Counted from the first letter of the stretch, positions 34,113 through 42,651 are shown. The stretch: DNA of 64,000 nucleotides from Fibrobacter sp. UWR3 (GCF_900143055.1 NZ_FRCW01000004.1:248001-312000), one strand, 5' to 3'. The notes: a model not told the origin generated them from the letters alone. Numbers and translations: made by a program.

Positions 34113-35844
34113 TCCAGATACCAGATCGCTGGAAGAGCTCGCCGGAGTTCCCAATGCGGCTGAACTGGAGCAGTTGGCGAATGAGTACTTTCCCGACTTG
34201 ACGGACAGTGCTTATGCTGCAACTCCCGCAGCACCCGAAGTGCAGAACGCTTCTGCGGCTCAGGGAGTGAGTGCTGCCCAAGGGGCAGCTGCCATCAGCC
34301 AGACTCCCGCATTCGACTGGGAACATCCGTTTGCGACCTATGGCGACCAGCCGACTTCTTCGGCTCCGTTTGCCTATGGCGGCAATTCCACCGATACCTG
34401 GCTCAATACGGTTGAAGCCCCTGCGGTTCCCGAAGCGGAATTTTTGTCGCAGTTCGGCGATGTCCCGGCAGCGCCCGCGCCTGCAACGGGGTATTCTCCG
34501 AAGGTCCTTTCCAAGACTCAGGCGGCAGAAAACGCTCGCCCGATAGACGCTCCGACTTCTCTCGGAGGCGATTCCGTGAACAAGGCCGGCAACGCTAACA
34601 GCGGCTCCAATTCCCGCAACGAATCCATCCGCATCGGTTCCAAGAACCTTGCGCAAATCCGTAGCGACTTCCCGATTCTTTCGAAGCAGATAAACGGGCA
34701 TCCTCTCGTTTGGCTCGATAACGGTGCAACGACGCAGCGCCCGCAAGTGGTGATTGACCGCCTCAAGTACTACTACGAAAACGAGAACTCCAACGTGCAC
34801 CGTGGCGCCCATACGCTTGCGGCTGCATCGACGGATGCCTACGAAAACGCCCGTAACATCGTGCGTGACTTTATCGGGGCCCCGTCTTCGCAGGAAATCG
34901 TATTCGTACGCGGTACCACCGAGGCCATCAACCTGGTGGCCAACGCTTACGTGAAGCCGACGCTCCAGCCGGGTGACGAAATCATTGTCTCCATCCTGGA
35001 ACACCACGCGAACATCGTGCCGTGGCAGCTCATTGCCGAAGAAACGGGCGCCATCATCAAGGTGATTCCGTGTGATTCTACCGGCCAGCTCAAATTGCAC
35101 GATTACGAGGCTCTGTTCACGAAGCGCACCAAGTTTGTTTCTGTGACTCACGTTTCGAACGTACTCGGTACGGTCACCCCGATCGAGGAACTCATCGCGA
35201 TTGCCCACAGGCACGGCGTGAGAATCCTCATTGACGGCGCGCAGTCCATCGCTCACATTCCGGTGAATGTTTCCGCCCTCGACGCAGACTTCTTCGTGTT
35301 CTCCGGACACAAGGTGTTTGCTCCGACCGGTATCGGCGTCGTTTACGGCAAGAAGGAATTGCTCGAAGCGGCCCGCCCGTACCATGGCGGTGGCAACATG
35401 ATTGCTGACGTGACCTTCGAGCGCACCATCTACAACGGAATCCCGAACAAGTTCGAAGCGGGAACCGGAAGCATCGCCGACGCTGTTGGCCTCGGTGCGG
35501 CCCTCCAGTACCTCTCCGAAATCGGGATGCCCTGCGTGTTCCGCTGGGAACATGAACTGCTGCAGTATGGCCTCAAGGAACTTAAGACCGTCAAGGGTCT
35601 GCACCTTGTAGGTACGGCGCTCAACAAGGCTTCTGCTCTCGCCTTCAAGCTCGACGGATATTCCGACGAAGAAGTGGGCAAGAGGCTCGACGCCTACGGT
35701 GTTGCCGTGCGTACAGGTCACCACTGCGCACAGCCGATACTCAGGCATTTCGGTTACGAAAGTACCGTTCGCCCGACGCTTGCGCTGTACAACTCTCCGG
35801 ACGACATCGACGCTCTTGTGAGGGCGCTGAAGACGTTCGCATAG
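34099..35844 (+). CDS. Encapsulated cysteine desulfurase (SufS-type) with long cargo N-terminus
   Basis: 581 aa. Residues 1-180 are a disordered Pro/Ala-rich extension with short motifs repeated in spirit (SLEELAGVPN, EQLANEYFPDL, AEFLSQFGDVP), as in encapsulin cargo desulfurases. The catalytic part (about 185-581) is a class II SufS enzyme: WLDNGATTQRPQ, NVHRGAHTLA, PLP-Lys in FVFSGHKVFAPTG, and the sulfur-accepting Cys in VRTGHHCAQP. It converts cysteine to alanine and enzyme persulfide. Start: ATG 34099 overlaps the shell stop; a TTG 12 bp upstream is an alternative. Translational coupling to the shell fits co-assembly. Confidence 0.9.
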   Translation: MITNNPDTRSLEELAGVPNAAELEQLANEYFPDLTDSAYAATPAAPEVQNASAAQGVSAAQGAAAISQTPAFDWEHPFATYGDQPTSSAPFAYGGNSTDTWLNTVEAPAVPEAEFLSQFGDVPAAPAPATGYSPKVLSKTQAAENARPIDAPTSLGGDSVNKAGNANSGSNSRNESIRIGSKNLAQIRSDFPILSKQINGHPLVWLDNGATTQRPQVVIDRLKYYYENENSNVHRGAHTLAAASTDAYENARNIVRDFIGAPSSQEIVFVRGTTEAINLVANAYVKPTLQPGDEIIVSILEHHANIVPWQLIAEETGAIIKVIPCDSTGQLKLHDYEALFTKRTKFVSVTHVSNVLGTVTPIEELIAIAHRHGVRILIDGAQSIAHIPVNVSALDADFFVFSGHKVFAPTGIGVVYGKKELLEAARPYHGGGNMIADVTFERTIYNGIPNKFEAGTGSIADAVGLGAALQYLSEIGMPCVFRWEHELLQYGLKELKTVKGLHLVGTALNKASALAFKLDGYSDEEVGKRLDAYGVAVRTGHHCAQPILRHFGYESTVRPTLALYNSPDDIDALVRALKTFA

Positions 35845-35856
35845 GTTAGACTAAGA

Positions 35857-35912
35857 CGGCCCTTCGGCAGGCTCAGGGACCTAAACAAGTTCACTGAGCT
35901 TGTCGAAGTGAA
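35857..35912. repeat. Composite dispersed repeat
   Basis: CGGCCCTTCGGCAGGCTCAGGG followed by TTCACTGAGCTTGTCGAAGTG, an inverted pair (GGCAGGCTCAG / CTGAGCTTGTC). The first half is the family inserted in aprA. Confidence 0.7.
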
Positions 35913-35943
35913 CGCCGTAATTCTCTTTCAACAAATTTGACTC

Positions 35944-36903
35944 ATGCACGAACTTATCCAGGAATCAGAAGTCGAAAAAGCTGTCCAGACGATTTTTGCC
36001 GATTACAATCGCGGCAAGCATATCGACAACATTGACATCTATAATCGACCCGACCAGGCCGAGATTCAGACGATTTTGCAGAACCTGATCCGTGTGGTTT
36101 ATCCCGGACATTTCAGGGACCGCTCGCACAAGATTTACAACCCGAAGAATAGCTTCGCGGTCATTATCGAAGATACTTTTTACCACCTCCACAAGCAGGT
36201 GGCCATCGCGCTTGATTATTGCAAGCTCCGTGGTACCATGACTTCGGACGAGCGCAAGATTGAAAGCTACCGTATCTGCAAGGAATTTTTCGCGAAGATT
36301 CCTTGGATTCGCGAATGTCTTGAAACCGATTTGCATGCCGCTTTTGATGGCGACCCTGCAGCCGGCTGCCTCGACGAAATTATCCTTGCGTATCCGGGCC
36401 TTATGGCGACAACCATCTTTCGCATTGCCCATGAACTTTACCTTTTGCATGTTCCGGTTCTCCCGCGGCTCATGACTGAGTATGCGCATTCCAAGACGGG
36501 AATTGACATCCATCCGGGTGCATCCATCGGCAAGTACTTCTTTATCGATCACGGTACGGGCATTGTGATTGGCGAAACTGCGGTTATTGGCAATAACGTG
36601 AAGATTTACCAGGGCGTGACTCTCGGTGCGCTCTCGACGCGCGGGGGTCAGCGCCTCTCCGGCAAAAAACGTCATCCGACCATTCAAGACAACGTAACTA
36701 TTTACGCGAACGCATCCATTCTAGGCGGCGATACGGTTGTAGGCGAAAATGCCATTATCGGTGGCAGTGCCTTCATCACGAGTTCTGTCGCGCCCAATAC
36801 CCGCGTGAGCATGAAGAGCCTTGAAATGGACTACGTTTCTACCGATAAGCAACACAAGACGGAAGAAATTACCCAGAGCGAGGAGTGGTACTACATTATT
36901 TAG
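35944..36903 (+). CDS. Serine O-acetyltransferase (EpsC-type)
   Basis: 319 aa, longer than CysE (273), matching the EpsC/SAT group. The N-terminal alpha region (1-180) precedes left-handed beta-helix hexapeptides: TGIDIHPGASIGKYFFIDHG, GIVIGETAVIGNNVKIYQG, VTLGALSTRGGQ, VTIYANASILGGDTVVGENA. It acetylates serine to O-acetylserine, the cysteine-synthase substrate. Family 2A encapsulin operons frequently contain this gene. ATG 35944 is 99 bp after the desulfurase; the spacer is a dispersed repeat. Confidence 0.92.
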   Translation: MHELIQESEVEKAVQTIFADYNRGKHIDNIDIYNRPDQAEIQTILQNLIRVVYPGHFRDRSHKIYNPKNSFAVIIEDTFYHLHKQVAIALDYCKLRGTMTSDERKIESYRICKEFFAKIPWIRECLETDLHAAFDGDPAAGCLDEIILAYPGLMATTIFRIAHELYLLHVPVLPRLMTEYAHSKTGIDIHPGASIGKYFFIDHGTGIVIGETAVIGNNVKIYQGVTLGALSTRGGQRLSGKKRHPTIQDNVTIYANASILGGDTVVGENAIIGGSAFITSSVAPNTRVSMKSLEMDYVSTDKQHKTEEITQSEEWYYII

Positions 36904-36995
36904 ACGAAAGATCGCTCGCAAACTCGCTACAGACGAAAGATTAATGTGCTCTGAATTAATTTAACGTCATCAAAAAATCACAGGATGGCAACTTG

Positions 36996-37064
36996 CTATA
37001 GAAAAAACCGATAATTCAGCATAAAAACAATGTATTGGACGCGTGCGAAAACGCGTTCTATATT
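36996..37064 (+). promoter_or_regulatory. Sulfur box 7: promoter of tusA-hcyS-hcyF-hcyD
   Basis: 69-bp element with CCGATAATTC, AGCATAA, TTGGAC 37035-37040, 18-bp spacer, TATATT 37059-37064. 36904-36995 before it carries no gene. Confidence 0.86.
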
Positions 37065-37102
37065 TGGGCCAGATTAAAACAACAATGTACGGAGAAACAA
37101 CA

Positions 37103-37348
37103 ATGGCAGAAATAAAAATCGACGATACCATCGACATTACCGATGTCGTGTGCCCGACTACTTTCGTGAAGGCGAAGGTCGCCCTCGAGGAACTGGAAGA
37201 AGGCCAAATCCTTTCTATCCGCCTGAACGACGGCGAACCGGTGCAGAACGTGCCGCGCAGCATCAAGGAAGAGGGTCACGAAATCTTGAAACTTGACGAC
37301 AACCAGGACGGAACCTACACGCTCATCGTGAAGAAGGTCGGCGACTAA
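37103..37348 (+). CDS. tusA: TusA-family sulfur carrier
   Basis: 81 aa SirA/TusA fold. DITDVVCPTTFVKAKVALEE carries the conserved Cys of the CPxP motif (here CPTT, the second Pro is not kept) at the start of the first helix, followed by ILSIRLNDGEPVQNVP and a last strand YTLIVKKVG. TusA relays persulfide sulfur to downstream acceptors. ATG 37103 has ACGGAGA upstream; longer in-frame starts lie in the promoter. Confidence 0.85.
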   Translation: MAEIKIDDTIDITDVVCPTTFVKAKVALEELEEGQILSIRLNDGEPVQNVPRSIKEEGHEILKLDDNQDGTYTLIVKKVGD

Positions 37349-37362
37349 CCAAGGAGTATAAA

Positions 37363-37569
37363 ATGATTATTACTGTTGCAGGAAACAAGAAAGAATACAA
37401 GGACGGCCTCACCGTCGCAGAACTGATTGAAGCCGAGAAAATTGACAACCCGCTTTACGTGACGGTTTCGGTGAACGAGGAATTTGTTGAGGGCGGAACG
37501 TTTGACAAGGCCGTGCTCAAGGACGGCGACAGCGTCGAGTTCCTCTACTTCATGGGAGGTGGCTGTTAA
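37363..37569 (+). CDS. hcyS: HcyS/ThiS-like sulfur carrier with GGGC terminus
   Basis: 68 aa beta-grasp protein (MIITVAGNKKEYKDGLTVAE ... VEFLYFMGGGC). In ThiS/MoaD the C-terminal Gly-Gly is adenylated and made a thiocarboxylate; here the chain ends GG-Gly-Cys, so at least one residue, the Cys, must be removed first. In Wolinella HcyS an extra Ala is removed by the JAMM protease HcyD; the same pair is encoded here. Shine-Dalgarno CAAGGAG, ATG 37363, 14 bp after tusA; overlaps the next gene by 1 bp (TAATG). Confidence 0.87.
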   Translation: MIITVAGNKKEYKDGLTVAELIEAEKIDNPLYVTVSVNEEFVEGGTFDKAVLKDGDSVEFLYFMGGGC

Positions 37570-38378
37570 TGGCTTTTACTAACGAACAGCTGGAGCGCTA
37601 TTCGCGCCACATCATCTTGAAAGAGGTGGGCGCGAAGGGCCAGAAGAAGCTCCTGAACGCAAAAGTTCTCGTGATTGGCGCGGGTGGCCTCGGCGCTCCC
37701 GTGGCGATGTACCTTGCTGCAGCAGGCGTGGGCACGATAGGCATTGCCGATGCCGACGTGGTTGACCTTTCCAATTTGCAACGCCAGATTATCCATGCGA
37801 CGGCCGATGTGGGCAAGCCCAAGGTGCAGTCCGCGAAAGAGACGATGGAAGCGATGAACCCCGACGTGAAAGTGGTTACGTACCACACCTTCGTCACCAG
37901 CGACAACATCCTCGACCTCATCAAGGACTACGATTTCATCATCGACGGCACCGACAATTTCCCGGCGAAGTTCCTCATCAACGACGCTTGCGTGATGGCG
38001 AAGAAACCTTTCTCCCATGCGGGCATCATCCGCTTCCAGGGCCAGCTCATGACGTATGTTCCGGGCCAGGGCCCCTGCTACCGCTGCGTGTTCAAGGAGC
38101 CGCCTCCGAAAGATGCCGTGCCGACATGCAAGCAGGCGGGCGTGATTGGCGCTATGGGCGGCGTTATCGGTAGCTTGCAGGCGATGGAAACCGTCAAGTA
38201 CATTCTCGGCGTGGGCAATTTGCTCACGGGCTACTTGCTCACTTACAATGCGCTCACGATGGAATTCCGCAAGGTGAAACTCCCGACGCATACCGAAGAC
38301 TGCGCCGTGTGCGGCACGCACCCGACCATCACCCAGCTCATCGACTACGAACAGGCGGTTTGCGATTTGAAGCATTAA
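37569..38378 (+). CDS. hcyF: HcyF-like E1 adenylyltransferase (ThiF/MoeB family)
   Basis: 269 aa. RYSRHIILKEVGAKGQKKL at the start, nucleotide loop VIGAGGLGAPVAMYLAAAG, DNFPAKFLINDAC, zinc pairs CYRC and CAVC, and the catalytic Cys region PTCKQAGVIGAMGGVIGSLQ are all present; no rhodanese domain. It should adenylate the HcyS C-terminus for thiocarboxylate formation. ATG overlaps the hcyS stop. Confidence 0.92.
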   Translation: MAFTNEQLERYSRHIILKEVGAKGQKKLLNAKVLVIGAGGLGAPVAMYLAAAGVGTIGIADADVVDLSNLQRQIIHATADVGKPKVQSAKETMEAMNPDVKVVTYHTFVTSDNILDLIKDYDFIIDGTDNFPAKFLINDACVMAKKPFSHAGIIRFQGQLMTYVPGQGPCYRCVFKEPPPKDAVPTCKQAGVIGAMGGVIGSLQAMETVKYILGVGNLLTGYLLTYNALTMEFRKVKLPTHTEDCAVCGTHPTITQLIDYEQAVCDLKH

Positions 38379-38387
38379 ACCTTTGTT

Positions 38388-38418
38388 GTCATGCCCGCGT
38401 AGGCGGGCATCTCCCCTA
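38388..38418. repeat. Palindromic dispersed repeat (GCCCGC family)
   Basis: TGTCATGCCCGCG-TA-GGCGGGCATCTCC between hcyF and hcyD, followed at 38468-38503 by a related CCGCCCGGTCAAGCCGGGGATGACATTGGAG. Confidence 0.7.
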
Positions 38419-38511
38419 AAAAAGATCCCCACCTTGGTGGCCATGCGCACTAAACAACAAGTTGTTAAGTGCTGTCCGCCCGGTCAAGCCGGGGATGACA
38501 TTGGAGAAAAA

Positions 38512-38922
38512 ATGATTTCCATTTCAAAAGACAACTACGAAAAAATCCTCGCGCATGCCGAAAAGAACCTGCCCGAAGAGGCCTGCGGGCTGATTGCGGG
38601 GCGCATCGAAGGTAGCGACAAGCATATCGAGAAGGTCTACCTGCTCACGAATATCGACCATTCGAACGAGCATTTTTCGCTGGACCCCAAGGAACAGCTT
38701 GCCGCCATCAAGGACATGCGTGCAAACGGCCTCTCGCCGCTGGGCAACTGGCATTCTCATCCGGAATCCCCTTCGCGCCCGTCGGAAGAAGACAAGCGCC
38801 TTGCCTACGATAGCAGGGCGAGCTACTTGATTCTTTCGCTCATGGACCGCGAACATCCGGTGCTCAATTCCTTCCACATTGAGGGCGATACCGCCACGAA
38901 CGAAGGGCTTGTAATCGCCTAA
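38512..38922 (+). CDS. hcyD: HcyD-like JAMM/Mov34 metalloprotease (copy 2)
   Basis: 136 aa from ATG 38512, which has TTGGAGA 6-12 bases upstream; the upstream in-frame codons are repeat DNA. Catalytic Glu in LPEEACGLIAG; zinc signature NWHSHPESPSRPSEEDKRLAY (H-x-H-x7-S-x2-D). Expected to trim HcyS and release homocysteine (or cysteine) from the carrier. Sequence differs clearly from copy 1 at 31046, so it is not a recent duplicate. Last gene of the box 7 unit. Confidence 0.9.
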   Translation: MISISKDNYEKILAHAEKNLPEEACGLIAGRIEGSDKHIEKVYLLTNIDHSNEHFSLDPKEQLAAIKDMRANGLSPLGNWHSHPESPSRPSEEDKRLAYDSRASYLILSLMDREHPVLNSFHIEGDTATNEGLVIA

Positions 38923-38938
38923 AGATCTCCGTACAACG

Positions 38939-38985
38939 GTGCCTCCGGGGCTTATGTGAAATTCCTGCCCTGGAGGCACTTTTGC
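38939..38985 (+). terminator. Terminator of the tusA-hcy unit
   Basis: GTGCCTCC...GGAGGCAC stem with inner GGGGC/GCCC pairing, followed by TTTT. 38986-39127 carries only the AT-rich promoter of the glycanase (TATATTATAG near 39075). Confidence 0.85.
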
Positions 38986-39127
38986 GTTTTTAGTGCAAAA
39001 ATGGTATTTTTGCGTTGTTTTGCCTAACAACGGCTTTTTCTGCGCGATAAGTGAAATCGAACCGCCCTTATCTATATTATAGCCGGGTTTGTTATGGATA
39101 GGTTAAATCAACTCTTGGGAGAACGAA

Positions 39128-40762
39128 ATGAAAAACCTGTCCGTATTATCGGTCGCCTTGCTGTGCGCTTCCATGGCCACCGCGGCGGAAAATTCAATCT
39201 ACACCGGCACATTCTTCGACGATAGCGGAGCCTACTTTGGCCCCGACTGCGAAAAGGATGGCACGCAATCTACGGGCGCCTACTACACGGGCGATTACAC
39301 GAGCCCGTTCAAGACGTTCCTCGGCAAGACTGACGAAGACATACAGAATAAGCTTGACGAACTCTGGAATCACTATTTTGGCGGGCAGAATGACAAGACC
39401 GTGTATTACGAAGACAACGACGGCGGCTACATTGTCGATATAAACAACAACGACATCCGCTCCGAGGGCATGAGCTACGGCATGATGATTGCCGTGCAGA
39501 CCAACCACAAGGAACAGTTCGGCAAACTCTGGAACTGGGCCAAGAAACACATGTGGAGCAATCCTGCCACGGGCGGAAGCGGCTATTTCGCGTGGCAGGC
39601 AAACCGCGACGGTTCCGTGCGCGATTGGGGCAACGCTCCCGACGGCGAAATCTACTTCATGATGGCGCTTTTGTTTGCGGCCAACCGCTGGGACGACGCT
39701 CAATACATGAAGGACGCACAGAGCATCTTGAAGGCCTGCTGGAAAGGCAACGGCCAATCCCTGTACAGCGAACAGTCCTTCATTGCTACGTTCCAGCCGA
39801 GCGACGGCAACAACACCTGGGGCGACGCCTCTTACAGTTTGCCCGCATTCGTGGACCTGTTCAGCCGCTGGTCCGACACCAACACCGACAAGTGGAAAAA
39901 GGCGACGAAGGCCACCCGCGACCACATCTACAATTCCGCAAACCCGCAGTCGGGCCTGTGCAGCGACTACAGCAACTTCGACGGGACTCCGCACTACGCC
40001 TTTAGCGACAATTCTACGAAATACGCGTTTGATGCCATCCGTTGCCCCATGAACTACGGCATGGACAGCTACCTGTTCGGCGTGGATATGGAACGCCAGA
40101 CGAAAATCGCGAAGGTGATTACCGACTTCTTCGAAAAGGACGGGTACAGGCACGGGCATTTCAACTGGGACGGCACCAACGGATACGGCGATTTCACCAT
40201 CGGCCAGGCGGGTGCGAATGCGGTTGCTACCTATGCCCTGCTTGAAGAAGAGGGCTACAAGGATTTGGTGAAGAAGGTGCTGCAGAAGGCCTGGGATTCC
40301 AAGCCCATCGTCGGTAGCCAGCGTTACTACGACGGCCTGGTGCATTACCTCGCCATGCTCCATCTCACCGGCAACTTCAAGATTTGGAAGAAGAAGCCCG
40401 AGATCGAGAAAAAGACGGCAGAGGGTGAATACAACGGCGTGAGTTATGAAAACGACACCACGTTTCACGCTTTTGAATCGTGCAAGCTCTACGAGGTGGC
40501 GGTGACTGCGAAGAAGGTTGCTCCGGGTCCGGACGCAATTTCAAATGCACTTAACTTTAATACTGACATAAAGATACGTGCACATGCAAATTCCATCTTT
40601 ATCGAGAATGCGCCTGCCGGTTCCAGGTTCACGGTTTCCGACCTCAACGGTCGCGTGCTTGTGAAATCAAGAACGCAGTCCGCGATGCACGAAGTGCGTA
40701 TCGAAAACAGGGGAGCGCTGCTCGTGATTGTCGGTAACAGGGCGTACAAAGTCGTGAAATAA
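39128..40762 (+). CDS. GH8 glycoside hydrolase, secreted, Rex-like
   Basis: 544 aa. Signal peptide MKNLSVLSVALLCASMATAA. The GH8 (alpha/alpha)6 barrel spans about 25-395: catalytic Glu113 in RSEGMSYGMM and Asp172 in APDGEIYFMMALLFA; this APDGE motif is typical of reducing-end xylose-releasing exo-oligoxylanases (Rex) rather than of endoglucanases. Residues 470-544 form a C-terminal tail (FTVSDLNGRVLVKSRTQ ... VGNRAYKVVK) with the look of the Fibrobacter/T9SS-like sorting domain. Predicted extracellular or surface-bound xylo-oligosaccharide or related glucan hydrolase. Shine-Dalgarno TTGGGAGA. Confidence 0.9.
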   Translation: MKNLSVLSVALLCASMATAAENSIYTGTFFDDSGAYFGPDCEKDGTQSTGAYYTGDYTSPFKTFLGKTDEDIQNKLDELWNHYFGGQNDKTVYYEDNDGGYIVDINNNDIRSEGMSYGMMIAVQTNHKEQFGKLWNWAKKHMWSNPATGGSGYFAWQANRDGSVRDWGNAPDGEIYFMMALLFAANRWDDAQYMKDAQSILKACWKGNGQSLYSEQSFIATFQPSDGNNTWGDASYSLPAFVDLFSRWSDTNTDKWKKATKATRDHIYNSANPQSGLCSDYSNFDGTPHYAFSDNSTKYAFDAIRCPMNYGMDSYLFGVDMERQTKIAKVITDFFEKDGYRHGHFNWDGTNGYGDFTIGQAGANAVATYALLEEEGYKDLVKKVLQKAWDSKPIVGSQRYYDGLVHYLAMLHLTGNFKIWKKKPEIEKKTAEGEYNGVSYENDTTFHAFESCKLYEVAVTAKKVAPGPDAISNALNFNTDIKIRAHANSIFIENAPAGSRFTVSDLNGRVLVKSRTQSAMHEVRIENRGALLVIVGNRAYKVVK

Positions 40763-40786
40763 ATTTTCTTGACCGCGTGTTTTTGC

Positions 40787-40830
40787 TTCGGGGCAGGCAT
40801 CGTGTTTGCCCCGAAAAATTTTTTATTTTT
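40787..40830 (+). terminator. Terminator after the GH8 gene
   Basis: TTCGGGGCA-GGCATCGTGTT-TGCCCCGAA followed by a T-rich stretch. Confidence 0.85.
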
Positions 40831-40867
40831 GGGATGTTGAATTTTAATTTTGAATCGGTAGAAAAAG

Positions 40868-42352
40868 ATGTTTAAAGTAGGTTTTGATAACGAAGCGTAC
40901 CTCAAGACGCAGTCCGAAAAAATTGCCGAACGCATCGCGAAGTTCGGCGGAAAACTTTACCTGGAATTTGGCGGAAAACTGTTTGATGACCATCACGCAT
41001 CCCGCGTGTTGCCTGGCTTCGCGCCCGACAGTAAAATCCGCATGCTCGAAAAAATCAAGGACAAGGCCGAAGTCATTATCGCCATTAATGCGGGTGACAT
41101 CGAAAAGAACAAGGTCCGCGGCGACCTCGGTATTACCTACGACCAGGACGTGCTCCGCCTGATTGACGCGTTCCGCGGTTATGGCCTCTACGTGAGCTCT
41201 GTGGTGCTGACCCGCTGGCAGGAACAGCCGAGTGCCGTTGCCTACCAGAAGAAGCTGGAAGGACTGGGACTCAAGGTTTACCGCCACTACCCGATTGCGG
41301 GTTACCCGAGCAATATTCCTTTGGTTGTAAGCGACGACGGTTACGGCAAGAACGAGTTTGTCGAAACGACTCGCGAACTTGTGGTGGTGACGGCTCCCGG
41401 CCCCGGGAGTGGAAAGATGGCCGTGTGCCTCTCGCAGATTTATCACGAGAACAAGCGTGGCATCAAGGCGGGCTACGCGAAGTTTGAGACGTTCCCCATC
41501 TGGAACATCCCGCTCAAGCATCCGGTGAACCTCGCGTACGAGGCGGCGACCGCCGACCTGAACGACGTGAACATGATTGACCCGTTCCATCTGGAAGCTT
41601 ACGGACAAACTACCATCAACTACAACCGCGACGTGGAAATTTTCCCGGTGCTGAACGCGCTGTTTACGCGCATTCTGGGAGAATCTCCGTACAAAAGCCC
41701 TACGGACATGGGCGTGAACATGGCGGGCAACTGCATTATCGACGATGAAGCTGTTTGCGAGGCCGCCAAGCAGGAAATCATCCGCCGCTACTATAACACG
41801 CTCTGCGACGTGCGCAAGGGCAATGCGGAAAAGGACCAGATTTACAAGCAGGAACTCATCATGGAGCAGGCGCAGATTAGCACTGCCGACCGCCCCGTGA
41901 TTGCGGCTGCCGTGGAACGCGCGCAGTTGACCGAAGGTCCCGCGGTCGCCATCCAGCTGAACGACGGTGCAATCATCTCGGCGAAGACCTCTTCGCTGTT
42001 GGGTGCATCTTCTGCCATGCTGCTTGACGCACTCAAGCATCTTGCGGGTATCCCCGACGAAGTGCGCCTGCTTTCGCCGATGGTCATCGAGCCGATTCAG
42101 AATCTGAAGACGAAACAGCTTGGCCACAGGAATCCGCGCTTGCACATGGACGAGGCCCTCGTGGCGCTCTCTGTGTGTGCCCTCACGGACTACAACGCGA
42201 AAATCGCCCTAGAGAAGTTGCCGGAACTCCGCCACTGCGAAGTGCATTCCAGCGTTATCCTCTCGCAGGTCGATGTGGGCGTGTTCCGCCGCCTGGGCGT
42301 GAACCTCACGACGGAACCGAATTATCAGTCCGGCAACCTTTACCATGGATAA
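40868..42352 (+). CDS. DUF1846 domain protein
   Basis: 494 aa, full-length DUF1846 family: FKVGFDNEAYLKTQSEKIAE, FGGKLYLEFGGKLFDDHHAS, LPGFAPDSKI, YPIAGYPSNIPLVVSDDGYG, VVVTAPGPGSGKMAVCLSQI and YKSPTDMGVNMAG. The PGPGSGKMA segment resembles a P-loop. The family is common in anaerobic Firmicutes and Fibrobacter; function unresolved. Monocistronic between two terminators. Confidence 0.92.
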   Translation: MFKVGFDNEAYLKTQSEKIAERIAKFGGKLYLEFGGKLFDDHHASRVLPGFAPDSKIRMLEKIKDKAEVIIAINAGDIEKNKVRGDLGITYDQDVLRLIDAFRGYGLYVSSVVLTRWQEQPSAVAYQKKLEGLGLKVYRHYPIAGYPSNIPLVVSDDGYGKNEFVETTRELVVVTAPGPGSGKMAVCLSQIYHENKRGIKAGYAKFETFPIWNIPLKHPVNLAYEAATADLNDVNMIDPFHLEAYGQTTINYNRDVEIFPVLNALFTRILGESPYKSPTDMGVNMAGNCIIDDEAVCEAAKQEIIRRYYNTLCDVRKGNAEKDQIYKQELIMEQAQISTADRPVIAAAVERAQLTEGPAVAIQLNDGAIISAKTSSLLGASSAMLLDALKHLAGIPDEVRLLSPMVIEPIQNLKTKQLGHRNPRLHMDEALVALSVCALTDYNAKIALEKLPELRHCEVHSSVILSQVDVGVFRRLGVNLTTEPNYQSGNLYHG

Positions 42353-42353
42353 A

Positions 42354-42457
42354 AAGTCGTCTAGACTTCGTCTAACTTCGTTCTCAACCCAACTCGCCGT
42401 ACCAGTTGTACGGCTTCGGGGTCTGCGGCCTCGTTATACTCGTCTATACGACTTTTT
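42354..42457. repeat. 102-bp class dispersed repeat after the DUF1846 gene
   Basis: Copy 2 of the element at 11631-11732: AAGTCGTCTAGACTTCGTC, CTTCGTTCTC, CCGTACC-AGTT-GTACGG hairpin, GGGGTCTGCGGCCTCG, TATACGACTT. About 85% identical by eye. Starts 2 bp after the stop codon. Confidence 0.78.
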
Positions 42458-42492
42458 AATGACTTTTCTCTAGTTGGTGCGAAGATTTGAAA

Positions 42493-42522
42493 AAAATGCC
42501 GCGATTGAATCGCGGTCTTTTT
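42493..42522 (+). terminator. Terminator downstream of the DUF1846 gene
   Basis: CCGCGAT-TGA-ATCGCGG followed by TCTTTTT. Between this and 42560 lies another CTCGGCAAGCTCGGGG dispersed repeat. Confidence 0.85.
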
Positions 42523-42560
42523 GATGTTTGCGGTGCGGCCCCTCGGCAAGCTCGGGGACC

Positions 42561-42599
42561 TTATTTGACGGATGCAGTCAGCAGTTTTGTTGTGAGCTG
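42561..42599 (-). pseudogene. htpG 3'-end remnant (last 12 codons)
   Basis: On the minus strand the 39 bp reads QLTTKLLTASVK-stop; the intact htpG at 46316 ends YVSAITKLLTASVK-stop. The adjacent segment 42600-42651 is a hairpin CGCCCGGT-atta-ACCGGGCG and non-coding. Confidence 0.7.
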
Positions 42600-42651
42600 C
42601 AAGCGCCCGGTATTAACCGGGCGTGGCAACGAGAGCGAGGCCTAACGGGAT

